Source: Clostridiales bacterium (GTDB taxonomy: Bacteria; Bacillota; Clostridia; Christensenellales; Aristaeellaceae). Taken from it: 45,507 nucleotides of DNA. Below are positions 1-8,150 of the stretch, piece after piece. A model generated the notes under the pieces. That model saw only the letters and a program-made list of their open reading frames with translations, did not search any database and was not told the DNA's origin. Both the position numbers and the translations under genes were made by a program. Each line of letters starts with the position of its first letter. The first letter of the stretch is position 1. The stretch is taken from the NCBI GenBank assembly GCA_004555155.1, contig SFJH01000014.1:1-45507 (forward strand). The letters run 5' to 3'.

Positions 1-1152
1 TGCGTGACCATCCTGCCCGCGCTGATCCTGGTGTTCGACAAGCCGCTGCAAAAGACGAAGCACCGCTCCATCATCCCCAGCATGGACGGCTTCGCCAAGG
101 GCGTGACCAAGGTATTTCCGATCTTCCTGATCGTCTTCGTCCTGCTGGTCTATCCCGCCTGGTACGGCTACGACCAGACCAACGGCGAGGTCTACTACGA
201 CCTGGGCGAGTGCCTGCCGGAGGACATGGAGTACGTCGTAGCAAACAACAAGCTGAGCGAGCTGTTTGACGTCGCATCCACCCACATGCTGCTGGTGGAC
301 GCGCATCTGCCCGCAAAGACCGTCTGCGCAATGACCGACGAGATGGAGCAGGTGGACGGCGTGAAGTACGTGCTGGGGCTGGAATCGGTCGTCGGCGCGG
401 AAATCCCCGAGGCCATGATTCCCGCGTCCATCAAGGAAATCCTGAAGTCTGACCGCTGGGAGCTGCTGCTGATCAACTCCGAATACAAGGTCGCCAGCGA
501 CGCGGTGAACGATCAGCTCGACCAGCTTACCACCATCCTCAAAAAGTACGATGAGACCGGCATGCTGATCGGCGAGGCCCCCTGCACCAAGGACATGATC
601 GAGACCACCGACCACGACTTCCAGGTGGTCAACGCCATCTCCATCCTGGCGATCTTCGTGATCATCGCGCTGGTGGAGAAGAGTCTGTCACTGCCGTTCA
701 TCCTGATCTCGGTCATCGAGCTGGCCATCTTCATCAACCTGGGGCTGCCCCACTACCTGGGCCAGTCGCTGCCGTTCATCGCGCCGATCTGCATTTCGAC
801 CATCCAGCTGGGCGCGACGGTGGACTACGCCATCCTGATGACCACCCGCTACAAGGCCGAGCGTGCCTCCGGGAAGTCCAAGCGGGACGCCGTGTCCATC
901 GCCCTGAGCACCTCCACGCCGTCGATCATCGTCAGCGGCATGGGCCTGTTCGCCGCAACCTTCGGCGTGGCTGTCTACTCGGACATCGACATCATCAGCT
1001 CCATGTGCATGCTGATGGCCCGCGGCGCGATCGTGAGCATGCTGTGCGTGCTGCTGATCCTGCCCGCGCTGCTGATGCTCTGCGACGGATTGATTCGCCA
1101 CACCACGCTGGGTATGAAAGTGAAAGCTGAAAAGGAGGTTGAATCTCTATGA
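1..1152 (+). CDS. MMPL/RND-family membrane transporter, C-terminal part (5' end outside window)
   Basis: The reading frame is open from the first base, so this is a fragment of about 383 codons. It begins in a hydrophobic segment (CVTILPALILVF) that fits the end of the first half of an MMPL protein. One membrane segment follows at about residues 33-53, then an extracellular domain to about 205, then five membrane segments. The TM motif GATVDYAILMTTRY (about residues 270-283) is characteristic of MMPL proteins, with the Asp-Tyr pair in the membrane. Family members are proton-driven exporters of lipids or other hydrophobic molecules; the substrate here is unknown. The stop overlaps the next start (ATGA), and AGGAGGT lies just before it, so the two are translationally coupled and may work together at the envelope. 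Confidence 0.88.
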   Translation, partial: CVTILPALILVFDKPLQKTKHRSIIPSMDGFAKGVTKVFPIFLIVFVLLVYPAWYGYDQTNGEVYYDLGECLPEDMEYVVANNKLSELFDVASTHMLLVDAHLPAKTVCAMTDEMEQVDGVKYVLGLESVVGAEIPEAMIPASIKEILKSDRWELLLINSEYKVASDAVNDQLDQLTTILKKYDETGMLIGEAPCTKDMIETTDHDFQVVNAISILAIFVIIALVEKSLSLPFILISVIELAIFINLGLPHYLGQSLPFIAPICISTIQLGATVDYAILMTTRYKAERASGKSKRDAVSIALSTSTPSIIVSGMGLFAATFGVAVYSDIDIISSMCMLMARGAIVSMLCVLLILPALLMLCDGLIRHTTLGMKVKAEKEVESL

Positions 1153-4100
1153 AAAAGCGTATTCTGGCCGCCGTCGTCGCCGCGGCGATGCTGCTGACCG
1201 CGGTGCTCCCCTGTGCGCTGGCGGAGCGCGAGGATAAAAAGGAAATGGTCTATGTGCTGGCGGACGCGACCGGCGAGGTCAATGAAATCATCGTCAGCGA
1301 GCATTTGTACAACCGCGACGAGGAGGCGCAGCTTCGCGACGTCAGCCGCCTGACGGACATCGAGAACGTCGGCGAGGACATGACCTTCACCACCGACGGC
1401 GACGCCATCCTCTGGAACGCCAACGGCAACGACGTCCGCTACGAGGGCGTCTCCACGGAGCCGCTGCCCGTAGACGTGCGCATCACCTACACGCTGGACG
1501 GCGCGGAGATCGCGCCCGAAGATCTAAAGGGCAAGAGCGGCCATCTGGTCATGCACATCGACTATTCCTCCAAGCGGACGGAGACGGTCAAGGTCGGCGG
1601 CGAGAATGTCGAAATGCCCCTGCCCTTCCTGATGGCCACGGTGCTGCTGGCCGACGAGGACGTATACAGCAACATCGAGGTCACCAACGGCCACATCGTG
1701 GACACGGGCAACTTCACGATGGTCCTGTGCTACGGCCTGCCGGGCGTCAGCGAGGCCCTCAAGCTGGAGGACATCGAGGACCTCGACCTGGACATCCCCA
1801 CCTCCGCCGAGATCCGCGCGGACGTGACGGACTTCAGTACCTCCGGAACCTACACCCTCGCCACCAATTCCATCTTCCAGGAGGAGGACGGCGAGCTGTC
1901 GCTGGATCTGGACGTCGACGAGCTGTCCGAGGATCTGAACGACGCGATCACCCAGCTGCTGGACGGCGTCGCCGAGCTGACGGACGGCATGGGCGAGCTC
2001 AAGGACGGCGTGGACGAACTCGTCGACGGCGTGGATGAACTGGCAGACGGCGCAGGCGAACTCAACGACGGCGCGGGCGAGCTGTCCGACGGTCTGGACG
2101 AGATTGACTCCAACAGCGACGACCTCGTGGACGCCGCGGCGCAGATTCTGCAGACCGTGCTGGACACGGCAAACGATTCGCTGGCCGAGTCGAAATCGGA
2201 TTTCGATAAATTGGACATCGAGCTGAGAACGCTGACCGTAGAGAACTACGGCGAGGAGATCGAGCGCCTGGAGCGCGAGCTGCTGGCGAATGTGGAGGAC
2301 TACATCTACGAACAGGCGGACAGGACGCTGAAGAGCAAGGTAAACGCCGCCGTGTATGCGGAGGTCGTCTCCCAGGTGCAACAGGCGGCGCGCGAAAAGG
2401 TCGAAGCGCAGGTCATCGCGGTCGTGGAGGCCGAGGTTCGCAAGCAGGTGGAAGCAGGTGCATCGGAGCTGGTCACCTCCAAAGTGCTGGAGGGCGCGCG
2501 GGCGAAGGTTCGCGAACAGGTAGAAGCTGCTGTCGAAGCACAGGTGCAGGCCGCCGTGGAAGCCGCGACACGCCAGAAGATTGAAGCCGCCGTGCGCAAT
2601 CCCGACGAAGCGACGCTGAACGCCCAGATCGAGCAGCAGATGCAATCTGCCGCGGTGCAGGCGGAAATCGAAGCAAATGTCCGGCAGCAGATGCAGTCGG
2701 AGTCTGTGCAGGCCATGATCGACGCACAGATGGAGCAGAGCGTCCGGGAAAAGGTGGAGGCGGCGTACAGCGCGCAGATTCGGCAGCAGGTCGCGTCAAG
2801 CGTCAGGGAAGCAGTCACCGCCGAGGTGCGCGCCGCAGTCGAAGCTGAAATCCGCCGGGAAATCATGGCCGCACTGACGCAGCCCGAGGAGACGGAGGAG
2901 CCTGAGACAACGAATGCTCCGGAACCTGGCGACACACCTGAGCCTTCGATTGAACCTGCGCCCGCAAATTCGCCTGAAGCAACGGATTCCGAAGAAAACG
3001 CCATTGAATTTCTCCCGCTGGATCTGCTGTTCCCCGCTGCGATTGCGGAGGGGGAGGATGTACAGGATCGAATCGACGCGCTGGTTCGTGAGAGGATGGC
3101 CTCGCCCCAAGTGCAGGCCTTGATTGAACAGAGGGTCGCTGCGTCAATGGCCTCCGCGGAGGTGCAGGCGAAAATCGATTCAACCACCCGCGATCAGCTC
3201 GCATCCTCTGACATTCAGGCCGCTATGACGGCGGAAATCCAAAAGCAGATGGCCGATCCTTCCGTGCGCAGCCAGGCCGAGGCGGCCGCCGAGCAGCAAG
3301 TCCGCAAGAAGGTCGAGGAAGCCGCGCGCGAAAAGATCCGCAATGCAATTCTCTCCCTCTCCGACGATGAAATCGCTGCCATTGTGAAAGAAAAGTTGGC
3401 CTCTGCCGAAATCCGGGCGCAGATCGAAGCAGAGACGAAGAATCAGATGGGCTCCGACAGCATCCGGGCGACCGTTGAGGCGGAAACCGGGAAGCAGATG
3501 CAAACCGAGGCGGTGCAGCAGATGGTTGCCGAAGAGATTCAGAAGCAGATGGACTCCGAAGCGGTGCATCAGACGGTGGAGGCCGAGGTTGCCAATCAGA
3601 TGCAGTCGGAGATGATCCAGAGCAAAATTGCGGAGAATGTGGACATTCAGATGGAGACCGAGCAGGTTCAGGCGCTGATCGACCAAAATATCCGCGAGCA
3701 GATGGCTTCCTCCAAGGTGCAGAATATCATTGCCGAAGAGATCGAGAAAAACCGCCACGGCGCGGAGTACATGAACAGCGTCGCCGAGGCCCTCGAGGAA
3801 AACGGTGAAAACGGCGAAGCCTATCAGGCGCTGGTGGAGCTGCACGACACGCTGGACGACATGGTGGAATTCTACGAAGGCGTGGTCGACTACACCGACG
3901 CCGTCGGGGAAGCCGCCGAGGGCGCGCATGAACTGTTGGACGGCACGGGCGAACTCGTGGATGGTGTAGGCGAGTTGAAGGACGGCGTCCTGGAGCTCCA
4001 GGATGGTGCGCAGCAGCTCTATGACGGCTGTGTCGAGTTGAGCGATGGTCTGAACGAGTTCAATGAGGAGGCGATCCAGAAGATCCTGGATGCCCTTGAC

Positions 4101-4232
4101 GGCGATCTCGTAGATCTGGCAGATCGTGCCGATGCAATGTTCGACCTTGTGAAGGGGTATAACTCCTATGCCGGAATTGCCGATGACATGAGCGGAAGGG
4201 TACAGTTCCTGATCAACACTGCGGGAATCTGA
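1149..4232 (+). CDS. Large exported helical-repeat protein with LxxG heptads, partner of the MMPL protein
   Basis: This 1,027-residue protein has a clear signal peptide (about residues 1-25, ending ALA). A folded, probably beta-rich region runs to about 245. Next come two blocks of xxxLxxG heptads (about 255-315 and 920-985) such as ELVDGVDELADGAGEL, a pattern known from YhgE/Pip-type exported proteins and MMPL neighbours. Between them lie several hundred residues of Ala/Gln/Glu-rich helix built of 18-residue units of the form MxSExVQxxIxxEIxxQ. A Pro/Glu/Thr-rich break sits at about 580-625. I see no membrane segment or LPXTG signal at the C-terminus. The start is fixed by AGGAGGT at about 1133-1139 and a 4-base overlap with the MMPL gene. 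The role is unknown; an extracellular spacer or scaffold for the transporter is an inference. Confidence 0.85.
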   Translation: MKKRILAAVVAAAMLLTAVLPCALAEREDKKEMVYVLADATGEVNEIIVSEHLYNRDEEAQLRDVSRLTDIENVGEDMTFTTDGDAILWNANGNDVRYEGVSTEPLPVDVRITYTLDGAEIAPEDLKGKSGHLVMHIDYSSKRTETVKVGGENVEMPLPFLMATVLLADEDVYSNIEVTNGHIVDTGNFTMVLCYGLPGVSEALKLEDIEDLDLDIPTSAEIRADVTDFSTSGTYTLATNSIFQEEDGELSLDLDVDELSEDLNDAITQLLDGVAELTDGMGELKDGVDELVDGVDELADGAGELNDGAGELSDGLDEIDSNSDDLVDAAAQILQTVLDTANDSLAESKSDFDKLDIELRTLTVENYGEEIERLERELLANVEDYIYEQADRTLKSKVNAAVYAEVVSQVQQAAREKVEAQVIAVVEAEVRKQVEAGASELVTSKVLEGARAKVREQVEAAVEAQVQAAVEAATRQKIEAAVRNPDEATLNAQIEQQMQSAAVQAEIEANVRQQMQSESVQAMIDAQMEQSVREKVEAAYSAQIRQQVASSVREAVTAEVRAAVEAEIRREIMAALTQPEETEEPETTNAPEPGDTPEPSIEPAPANSPEATDSEENAIEFLPLDLLFPAAIAEGEDVQDRIDALVRERMASPQVQALIEQRVAASMASAEVQAKIDSTTRDQLASSDIQAAMTAEIQKQMADPSVRSQAEAAAEQQVRKKVEEAAREKIRNAILSLSDDEIAAIVKEKLASAEIRAQIEAETKNQMGSDSIRATVEAETGKQMQTEAVQQMVAEEIQKQMDSEAVHQTVEAEVANQMQSEMIQSKIAENVDIQMETEQVQALIDQNIREQMASSKVQNIIAEEIEKNRHGAEYMNSVAEALEENGENGEAYQALVELHDTLDDMVEFYEGVVDYTDAVGEAAEGAHELLDGTGELVDGVGELKDGVLELQDGAQQLYDGCVELSDGLNEFNEEAIQKILDALDGDLVDLADRADAMFDLVKGYNSYAGIADDMSGRVQFLINTAGI

Positions 4233-4252
4233 CCGAAGCGAAACAGAATTTC

Positions 4253-4285
4253 ATCCTCCCTGACCAGAATCGGGGAGGATTTTTC
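4253..4285 (+). terminator. Intrinsic terminator after the MMPL/helical-repeat operon
   Basis: Perfect 8-bp arms ATCCTCCC (4253-4260) and GGGAGGAT (4273-4280) are followed by a T run. It lies 20 bases after the stop of the upstream gene. Confidence 0.8.
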
Positions 4286-4407
4286 AACGCTTTCCAGCCG
4301 GGGTGGAGCAAAGTGCAGGATGCGGATTGCTCTGCCTCGCGCACTTTTGATACACTTCAATTCGTCATCGGTGATGACCACATACATCGAGGCGTTTTTA
4401 TGGACGG

Positions 4408-4857
4408 CTACTGCTTCAGAACGATCCTCTCCACGCGCCATGCGCCGCCGTCGATGTGCAGCAGCGCAAAGCTGATCTCCTGATCGAACCTGCGCTTTCC
4501 GCAGCTGCCGGGATTCAGCCAGAGCCGTCCGTCGATGGTCTGCTCGAAGTATTTGTGGGAGTGGCCGAACACGATCAGCTGTGCGTCACCCAGTTCCTTC
4601 GGCAGCTCGCGCTTGTTGTGAATCATCAGAATCCGCACGCCGCCAAGCTCCACGCGGAGGGTCTGGGGCAGCGCTTCCGCCCAGTCCTTGTCGTTGTTGC
4701 CGCGCACCACATGCAGCGGTGCGATGGTGCGCAGCGCATCCAGGGTCTCGGGTTTGTTGACGTCGCCCGCGTGGAGGATGGCATCGCAGCTCCGCAGTTT
4801 GTCCACGACTTCCGAGCGCAGAAGCCCGTGGGTGTCCGAGATCACGCCGATCTTCAT
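4408..4857 (-). CDS. YfcE/MJ0936-family metallophosphoesterase
   Basis: This 149-residue protein is a compact calcineurin-like phosphoesterase. The metal-binding motifs are all visible: SDTHG (Asp8, His10), HAGDV (Asp32), RGNND (52-56), a downstream HNK and GHSHK near the C-terminus, ending with the LNPGSC motif typical of YfcE. Family members hydrolyse phosphodiesters with two divalent metals in the cytosol; the physiological substrate is usually unknown. The frame extends 25 codons upstream, but the start is placed at ATG 4857 because GGAGG lies just upstream and the family begins MKIGVISDTHG. A 23-codon ORF with its own strong ribosome site overlaps this start by 4 bases. Confidence 0.9.
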   Translation of the reverse strand: MKIGVISDTHGLLRSEVVDKLRSCDAILHAGDVNKPETLDALRTIAPLHVVRGNNDKDWAEALPQTLRVELGGVRILMIHNKRELPKELGDAQLIVFGHSHKYFEQTIDGRLWLNPGSCGKRRFDQEISFALLHIDGGAWRVERIVLKQ

Positions 4858-4925
4858 TTCTGTTTTCCTCCGCTCAAGAAATGCCTCAGGCACACAGAAT
4901 GCCGTTGATCTCCCAGCTTCTTCAT
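4854..4925 (-). CDS. Candidate 23-codon ORF coupled to the phosphoesterase
   Basis: ATG at 4923-4925 is preceded by AGAGGAGG at good spacing, and the frame ends in a TGA that overlaps the phosphoesterase ATG as ATGA. The predicted peptide starts MKKLGDQRHS and resembles nothing I know. A 70-codon frame upstream (5134 to 4922) ends with another ATGA overlap onto this ORF, but it has no recognisable protein character. It could be a leader peptide for translational coupling or the remnant of a lost gene. Evidence is limited to ribosome site and spacing. Confidence 0.3.
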   Translation of the reverse strand: MKKLGDQRHSVCLRHFLSGGKQK

Positions 4926-5160
4926 CGAGCATCCTCCTCTGTTACAGCGACGTTGGGAGCCAAGCGATCCAGTCCACGCTTTTCAAAAGCATCTGATTTC
5001 AAGGACAAGTCTGCTTCGGCGCATGTATGAAAATGCAATCCATCGCCTCTGAAAGACGGGGGGAATTCCCTCTGAAACGGGTTAGACGGGCAAGCCTGAG
5101 ACATATCAAAAATCGATTCTTTTCGCCCCTTCATTAACCCCTCATTTCACCCATTTGGGC

Positions 5161-5200
5161 AATTTAACCCCTTTTTAGCCCCTATAAAATGGGTTAAATT
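5161..5200. repeat. Perfect 10-bp inverted repeat AATTTAACCC / GGGTTAAATT
   Basis: The arms are 5161-5170 and 5191-5200 with a 20-base spacer. Further TTAACCC (5134-5140) and GGGTCAAAT (5201 on) copies flank it, along with the short palindrome CCCATTTGGG (5150-5159). It could be a regulator site upstream of the phosphoesterase or an mRNA structure at the 3' end of the ribosomal operon. Confidence 0.6.
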
Positions 5201-5241
5201 GGGTCAAATCCGTTCAAAATCCGTCAGCGCCAAAAATGAGG

Positions 5242-5276
5242 AAAACCCCCGAAAACGCCGTGTTTCCAGGGGTTTT
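5242..5276 (-). terminator. Terminator after rpsI
   Basis: On the minus strand a long stem forms between AAAACCCCTGGAAAC and GTTTTCGGGGGTTTT around a 5-base loop, 8 bases past the rpsI stop. The T tract is interrupted. Confidence 0.7.
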
Positions 5277-5284
5277 GAGTTCTT

Positions 5285-5677
5285 TTAGCGCTTGGAGAAC
5301 TGGGGAGCACGACGTGCGGCCTTCAGACCGTACTTCTTGCGCTCCTTCATGCGAGGATCGCGGGTCAGATAGCCGGCCTTCTTGATGGCGGGCTTCAGAT
5401 CGGCGTCAGCCTTGACGAGCGCGCGGGCGATGCCGTGACGGATCGCGCCGGCCTGGCCGGTGAATCCGCCGCCCTTGCAGTTGACGATCACGTCGAACTT
5501 GCCAAGGGTATCGGTCAGCACCAGGGGCTGACGGACGAGGGTCTTCAGGGTCTCATAGCCGAAGTACTCCTCGACGCTGCGCTTGTTGATCAGGATATTT
5601 CCCTCACCGGGGATCAGACGAACGCGGGCGATCGCCTTCTTTCTTCTGCCAACGGCATGGAAGCAAACACTGTTCAT
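5285..5677 (-). CDS. rpsI: 30S ribosomal protein S9
   Basis: This 130-residue protein is a full-length S9. It has the N-terminal VGRRKKAIARV signature, the central GGGFTGQAGAIRHGIARAL segment and the basic C-terminal tail ending APQFSKR, which reaches the ribosomal P site. GGAGG precedes the ATG at 5677. It follows rplM by 19 bases in the standard rplM-rpsI operon and is transcribed from the promoter upstream of rplM. Confidence 0.98.
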   Translation of the reverse strand: MNSVCFHAVGRRKKAIARVRLIPGEGNILINKRSVEEYFGYETLKTLVRQPLVLTDTLGKFDVIVNCKGGGFTGQAGAIRHGIARALVKADADLKPAIKKAGYLTRDPRMKERKKYGLKAARRAPQFSKR

Positions 5678-5696
5678 GATTCGTCCTCCTCCCTAA

Positions 5697-6125
5697 TTAC
5701 AGCTTGTACTCAACGGGCTTCTGCGCCTGCTGATTGTGCTCGGGGCCAGCATAGACAAACAGCTTCTTCGCCATCTTGTAGCCGAGGGGGCCCTTCGGCA
5801 GCATGCGGCGAACGGCCTCACGGAAAGCGAACTCGCTCTTCGTGGCCATCAGCTTGCGGTAGGTGATCTCCTTCAGACCGCCTGCGTAGCCGGTATGATA
5901 GCGATAGATCTTCTTGTCCAGCTTCTTGCCGGTGAAGACCAGCTTGTCGGCGTTGACGACGATGATGTAGTCGCCGCAGTCGCAGTTGGGGGTGAAGGTG
6001 GGCTTGTGCTTGCCACGAAGCATGGAAGCAACCTGAGAAGCCAGGCGGCCGAAAACCATGCCCTCAGCGTCGATCACATACCAGTTGCGCTCGACATTCT
6101 GGGGATTAGCGATATACGTACTCAC
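5697..6125 (-). CDS. rplM: 50S ribosomal protein L13
   Basis: This 142-residue protein has the normal length of L13. Recognisable segments are the N-terminal WYVIDAEGMVFGRLAS, the central GDYIIVVNADK and KKIYRYHTGYAGGLKEIT stretches, and the RMLPKGPLGYKM motif. L13 binds 23S rRNA early in large-subunit assembly. It is the first gene of the rplM-rpsI operon. The leader upstream contains strong inverted repeats that may mediate feedback control, as described for Firmicute L13 leaders. Confidence 0.98.
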   Translation of the reverse strand: MSTYIANPQNVERNWYVIDAEGMVFGRLASQVASMLRGKHKPTFTPNCDCGDYIIVVNADKLVFTGKKLDKKIYRYHTGYAGGLKEITYRKLMATKSEFAFREAVRRMLPKGPLGYKMAKKLFVYAGPEHNQQAQKPVEYKL

Positions 6126-6224
6126 GAGTAAATTCCCTCCAAATTAGATCAATGCTTTTGCAAAAGTTTGGTCAGGACTTTTGCAACCATGTCCATGCTC
6201 GGGGCTAGTGAGCGGATTGACACA
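6126..6224 (-). promoter_or_regulatory. Structured rplM leader, candidate L13 autoregulatory leader
   Basis: Between the promoter and rplM lies about 100 bases of untranslated RNA. It contains a perfect 10-bp inverted repeat, TTGCAAAAGT (6177-6186 read on the minus strand) and ACTTTTGCAA (6158-6167), with a 9-base loop. The second arm also overlaps a CTTTTGCAAAAG palindrome, so alternative pairings are possible. Firmicutes are known to have an L13 leader RNA; whether this matches that family needs a covariance search. Confidence 0.55.
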
Positions 6225-6230
6225 AGATGT

Positions 6231-6259
6231 ATTGTAACCCATTTCCCCCGTTTCGTCAA
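6231..6259 (-). promoter_or_regulatory. SigA-type promoter of rplM-rpsI
   Basis: Minus-strand -35 TTGACG (6254-6259) and -10 TACAAT (6231-6236) with a 17-base spacer. Confidence 0.85.
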
Positions 6260-6291
6260 CCATTTTCAGGGGGTGTTTTTATAATTTAACA

Positions 6292-6311
6292 CGAAACTCC
6301 GCCGGATTTCG
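6292..6311 (-). terminator. Possible terminator after the YkvI-like gene
   Basis: A near-palindromic 20-base hairpin (CGAAA/TTTCG outer arms, TCCG/CGGA inner arms) lies about 40 bases past the stop. An AT-rich stretch follows, but there is no clean T run. Confidence 0.35.
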
Positions 6312-6347
6312 CGACAGCTTCCGCCGCGCTGATTCCCCGCCGAATGG

Positions 6348-7238
6348 TCAGCGGGGAGAAGCGCGCCCGTCTCCATCCAGCTGCCCTGCCAGCGCGCTCA
6401 CCGACGCGGAAAGCGTCGTCACCGTGCAAAGCCACATCGAGAGAATCAGCGCATAATAGCCAAACTTCCCCCATCGCGCCGCCAGCACGGCCATGGGCAT
6501 CGCCTGGGAGAGCAGGCGCTCTCCTCCCCGAAGGATGGCGGCATTTGCCGCCGCGAGCAGGATCAGCATGCCCAATCCGCATTCCGCCGCGAATCCGGCT
6601 GCCGATCTTGTCCGATCAGCAAAGCCCGCCGCCGCCGCTGCCGCCACCGCCGCGTTCAGCGCCGCATGCATCGCCGCCAGCGCCAGCGCGGCCCCCAGCG
6701 ATCCGGAAAGCTCCGGCACCGTCACATACTGATGATAGACATGAATTTCCCGCGGATCCAGCGCCATCGCAGCATACAGCGCGCCGCACAGCGTCACCGC
6801 GACGATTCCCAGCGCCGCCATTCCCCGCATGCCGCGCAAGCTCAACAGCAGCGCAAGCCCCGTGGAAAACAGCGCGCCCATCCAGAATGCGTTTTGCACC
6901 GGCAGGATCAGCGCCGCCAGTCCGCCTGCAGCGGAAATCATCATCGCCGCGACCGCCGCCGTCAGCAGGCCGTACAGCGCACAGGCAGCCATCGCCCTCC
7001 GCGGGCCCAGCGCGCGCATGCAGATGCCGGGAAGCGTGCGCGCGCCCGTTTGCTTGGCAAAATGGCAAACCGCTCCGCACAGCGCGCCGTACAGCGCCGC
7101 AGCAGCTCCCACGCCAACCCACGACGCCCATCCCATCTGCGCAAAGAACAGCGCGACCTGCCTGCCCGAGGAAAATCCCACGCCCGCTCCAGCGGCCAGT
7201 GTGGCGGCCACTGCGCTCAATTCCCGCTTTCGAACCAT
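6348..7238 (-). CDS. YkvI-like multi-spanning membrane protein
   Basis: This 296-residue, very Ala/Gly-rich protein has roughly eight to ten hydrophobic segments. The N-terminal GAGVGFSSGRQVALFF matches the first-helix pattern of YkvI-type membrane proteins, which are distantly related to the amino-acid/polyamine/spore-germinant permease fold. The start is placed at ATG 7238, after GGGGG at a suitable distance, not at the upstream in-frame ATG, because hydrophobic-family character begins there. Substrate and role are unknown. The 78-base gap from the next upstream gene would allow co-transcription. Confidence 0.7.
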   Translation of the reverse strand: MVRKRELSAVAATLAAGAGVGFSSGRQVALFFAQMGWASWVGVGAAAALYGALCGAVCHFAKQTGARTLPGICMRALGPRRAMAACALYGLLTAAVAAMMISAAGGLAALILPVQNAFWMGALFSTGLALLLSLRGMRGMAALGIVAVTLCGALYAAMALDPREIHVYHQYVTVPELSGSLGAALALAAMHAALNAAVAAAAAAGFADRTRSAAGFAAECGLGMLILLAAANAAILRGGERLLSQAMPMAVLAARWGKFGYYALILSMWLCTVTTLSASVSALAGQLDGDGRASPR

Positions 7239-7316
7239 GAATACACCCCCTGTTCTGCACAAATTTATGCAAAACGAGGGGGTTTTCATGTTCGATATTC
7301 TCAATCCTGCGGCCGT

Positions 7317-7610
7317 TCAGTTCCCGGCTGCCTCCTGCTGGAGCTCCTCGACCGTCTGATCCACCGGCGTCTGCACCGAAGTATCCCAATTCGCGGAATT
7401 GTCCTGAAAGCGGGCGACGCCTTCAACCCCGCCGAGATCCGGCGGCTGCGTTGCCTGCTCCGGCTCTTCCGCAAACATGGGATCGTGCACGCTCGTCCCG
7501 CCGCCGTTTCCGGCGAGAATCTGCAGCGTAAAGCCGCCGATGCGTACCGCCAGCCAGGCCAGCGCCGCAATGACTGCAATTCCCAGAATGAGTTTGATCC
7601 ACCAGCGCAT
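7317..7610 (-). CDS. Small membrane-anchored protein of unknown function
   Basis: This 97-residue protein has a single N-terminal membrane segment (about residues 5-25, IKLILGIAVIAALAWLAV) and a polar, Pro/Gln/Glu-rich tail. I recognise no domain. It sits between the P-loop protein and the YkvI-like gene on the same strand, so it may share their transcript. The N-terminal segment could be an uncleaved anchor, leaving the tail outside the cell. Confidence 0.6.
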   Translation of the reverse strand: MRWWIKLILGIAVIAALAWLAVRIGGFTLQILAGNGGGTSVHDPMFAEEPEQATQPPDLGGVEGVARFQDNSANWDTSVQTPVDQTVEELQQEAAGN

Positions 7611-7653
7611 GCGCTACCTCACAAAGCCCTTCGCGCCAGCTCAGGCGCATTGA

Positions 7654-8082
7654 TCAATCGATGGAATACTTGCTGATAAACTCCGGAACGGCTTCCTTGA
7701 CGCTGCCGATGGAGAACACGAAATCGCAGCTATGACGCTCGGACAGTTTGTCGAGCTGCTCGAAGAAATCGCGCATTTCATCGGAGAACATGTCCGTCTT
7801 GACCAGCTTCTTGAACGCATCGACGGCGATGAGCGTCAGATCATAGTTGGAGGACAGCATGCCGCACAGGAAGCCCAGGAATTCGTGCGCGCTGCACTTG
7901 TAGCCGGACGGATATTCGCTGGCGTCCACAAAGCGGATGTCGCGATGAAGGTCATACATATAGCGCTTGTCGTCATCAATAAAGATAATATTGCCTCGCT
8001 CCTGCTTGAGCGCATCATTGGTCATGTCGATCAGACGCTTGGTCTTACCGCTGCCCTTGTCACCGAGAATAACCTTGATCAT
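7654..8082 (-). CDS. P-loop NTPase-like protein of unknown function
   Basis: This 142-residue protein opens with MIKVILGDKGSGKTKRL, a clean Walker A motif at residues 7-14. Hydrophobic strands IIFIDDD, LTLIAVDAF (probable Walker B-like strand) and CDFVFSIGS follow, in the order expected for a small P-loop fold. It lacks the rest of the PilT or AAA+ core, although such proteins are sometimes labelled as PilT-like. It is the first gene of a minus-strand run and has its own promoter. The function is unknown; ATP or GTP binding is inferred from the motif. Confidence 0.75.
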   Translation of the reverse strand: MIKVILGDKGSGKTKRLIDMTNDALKQERGNIIFIDDDKRYMYDLHRDIRFVDASEYPSGYKCSAHEFLGFLCGMLSSNYDLTLIAVDAFKKLVKTDMFSDEMRDFFEQLDKLSERHSCDFVFSIGSVKEAVPEFISKYSID

Positions 8083-8121
8083 TGTAATCCACTCCTTGAA
8101 AAATAATGAGGGGTTTTATTT

Positions 8122-8150
8122 ATTATACAACAGTTTCAATTAAAGAGCAA
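8122..8150 (-). promoter_or_regulatory. Promoter of the P-loop gene
   Basis: Minus-strand -35 TTGCTC (8145-8150) and perfect -10 TATAAT (8122-8127), spacer 17; GGAG precedes the ATG downstream. Confidence 0.7.

Larger units (their letters stand above)
4926..5284. other. Gene-poor stretch between phosphoesterase and rpsI, with repeated TTAACCC motifs
   Basis: Apart from the small ORF noted separately, no convincing gene is present. The part nearest rpsI (5130-5220) is AT-rich compared with its surroundings and carries repeated TTAACCC/GGGTTAA motifs in both orientations plus the rpsI terminator. A 70-codon minus-strand frame (4922-5134) is not supported by composition. Confidence 0.6.

Noticed and set aside
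4166..4441. 91-codon minus-strand ORF between the helical-repeat gene and the phosphoesterase
   Set aside because: It overlaps the end of a real gene and its terminator and lacks a ribosome site and family features.
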